Below, piece by piece: positions 5,395-5,894 of a stretch of DNA of 5,894 bases. The DNA is taken from the NCBI GenBank assembly GCA_030749275.1, contig JASMKJ010000622.1:1-5894 (forward strand). The letters run 5' to 3'. This DNA comes from Acidimicrobiales bacterium. Lineage in GTDB: Bacteria; Actinomycetota; Acidimicrobiia; Acidimicrobiales; Poriferisodalaceae. Under the pieces are notes generated by a model. It saw only the letters and a program-made list of their open reading frames with translations. It was not told the DNA's origin and ran no database searches. The translations under genes and the position numbers were made by a program. Every line of letters begins with the position of its first letter. Positions within the stretch are counted from its first letter, which is position 1.

Positions 5395-5894
5395 CAGCGA
5401 AACCCAATACCATCGCAGAGTTTGCCCTGAAGGTTTGCTCCAACCCTCGCGGTTCAGTACTCCCCCATTTTTTTCGATAGTTCGGATGGATCCGAGGTTG
5501 TCGGATCGACATGTCAGCAGGGTCCGAGGTATCTCAAGTTTTCGACATTGGCCGAGTACCTCGTTGAGCATTGCTGATGCCACACCTTGCCGGCGAAACG
5601 GCTGTGCGACCGAGTAACCGATATGTCCGCCTTCTTGTTTGAGGGCGGGCGTGAGCCGGTGGCGTAGATTGATCACCCCTTGTAGCTGCTCATCGAGTTC
5701 CCAAAACCATGTCGAATTCTGAACCCAGTCTCGATCGAGGGGTTCACCGCGCACCCATGTTTCTTCTAGGCGTTCTCCGTCACTCCAAGCCTCTAATAGT
5801 GCTACTGCCTCTTCGATAGAGGCGTCCCGGTGACAGAAATAGCCTTGTAATTCGGTGGGGTTCGTGTCGAATTCAGTGAGGAAAGTTTCGAGGG
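5383..5894 (-). CDS. GNAT-family N-acetyltransferase (5' end outside window)
   Basis: The frame is open from its TAG stop (5383-5385) to the right edge, so the GTG at 5754 is internal and about 169 residues are visible, with only the N-terminus missing. The Gcn5-related acetyltransferase core is clear: 'GVINLRHRLTPALKQEGGH' strands, then 'IGYSVAQPFRRQGVASAML', containing motif A Q-x-x-R-R-Q-G-V-A (about 97-105) that binds the acetyl-CoA pyrophosphate, and motif B 'DNLGSIRTIEKNGGVL' with the conserved Asn (about 132). The upstream part ('TEFDTNPTELQGYF', 'EEAVALLEAWSDGERL', 'WFWELDEQLQG') matches the layout of a family of about 175 residues that acetylates small-molecule amines or is uncharacterised. 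Cytoplasmic. The acceptor is unknown. It converges on SDR2 and their coding ends overlap by 12 nt. Confidence 0.88.
   Translation of the reverse strand, partial: LETFLTEFDTNPTELQGYFCHRDASIEEAVALLEAWSDGERLEETWVRGEPLDRDWVQNSTWFWELDEQLQGVINLRHRLTPALKQEGGHIGYSVAQPFRRQGVASAMLNEVLGQCRKLEIPRTLLTCRSDNLGSIRTIEKNGGVLNREGWSKPSGQTLRWYWVSLSDT

Overview
The window (5,894 bp, GC somewhat above one half by eye) looks like a chromosomal stretch of a free-living, mid-GC actinobacterium. The main pointers are a TIGR03084-family DinB/maleylpyruvate-isomerase-like protein, which is largely actinobacterial, and a SpoU/TrmH-type RNA methyltransferase opening with the 'DPR' segment common in that phylum. GTG and possibly leaderless starts fit this. 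Assignment to a class (for example Acidimicrobiia) is only a guess. No tRNA, rRNA, CRISPR array, insertion sequence, integrase or phage gene was seen.

Layout. Left edge (1-306, +): the C-terminal third of what looks like a PhnD-type phosphonate/phosphite ABC-transporter substrate-binding protein, cut by the window start. It converges on two minus-strand genes: a TrmH-family RNA methyltransferase (start most likely at 2001) followed by the TIGR03084 protein (1130-360), 49 bp apart and possibly co-transcribed. Across a divergent gap lies a small, very basic unrecognised protein (2166-2402, +) with a strong ribosome binding site. Next is a plus-strand metabolic block: an atypical short-chain dehydrogenase/reductase (SDR; 2525-3280), a ThuA-family protein starting 2 nt after its stop, a DUF1330 small protein (4130-4426) and a second, fully canonical SDR (4537-5394). 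At the right edge a GNAT acetyltransferase (minus strand, 5' end outside the window) converges on the second SDR and overlaps its end by 12 nt.

How the genes may work together. The only firm functional unit is SDR1-ThuA, whose spacing implies one transcript and probably coupled translation. ThuA proteins are known from trehalose and disaccharide use through 3-keto sugars, so an oxidoreductase beside one fits a carbohydrate or polyol oxidation step; this is inference. DUF1330 and SDR2 follow on the same strand with gaps of 85 and 110 bp and may or may not share the transcript. The most interesting points are the SDR1 active site, where Tyr and Lys are kept but the catalytic Ser and Asn positions and the NNAG motif are changed, and the unidentified basic protein. 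I see no clear evidence of a wholly new multi-gene system.
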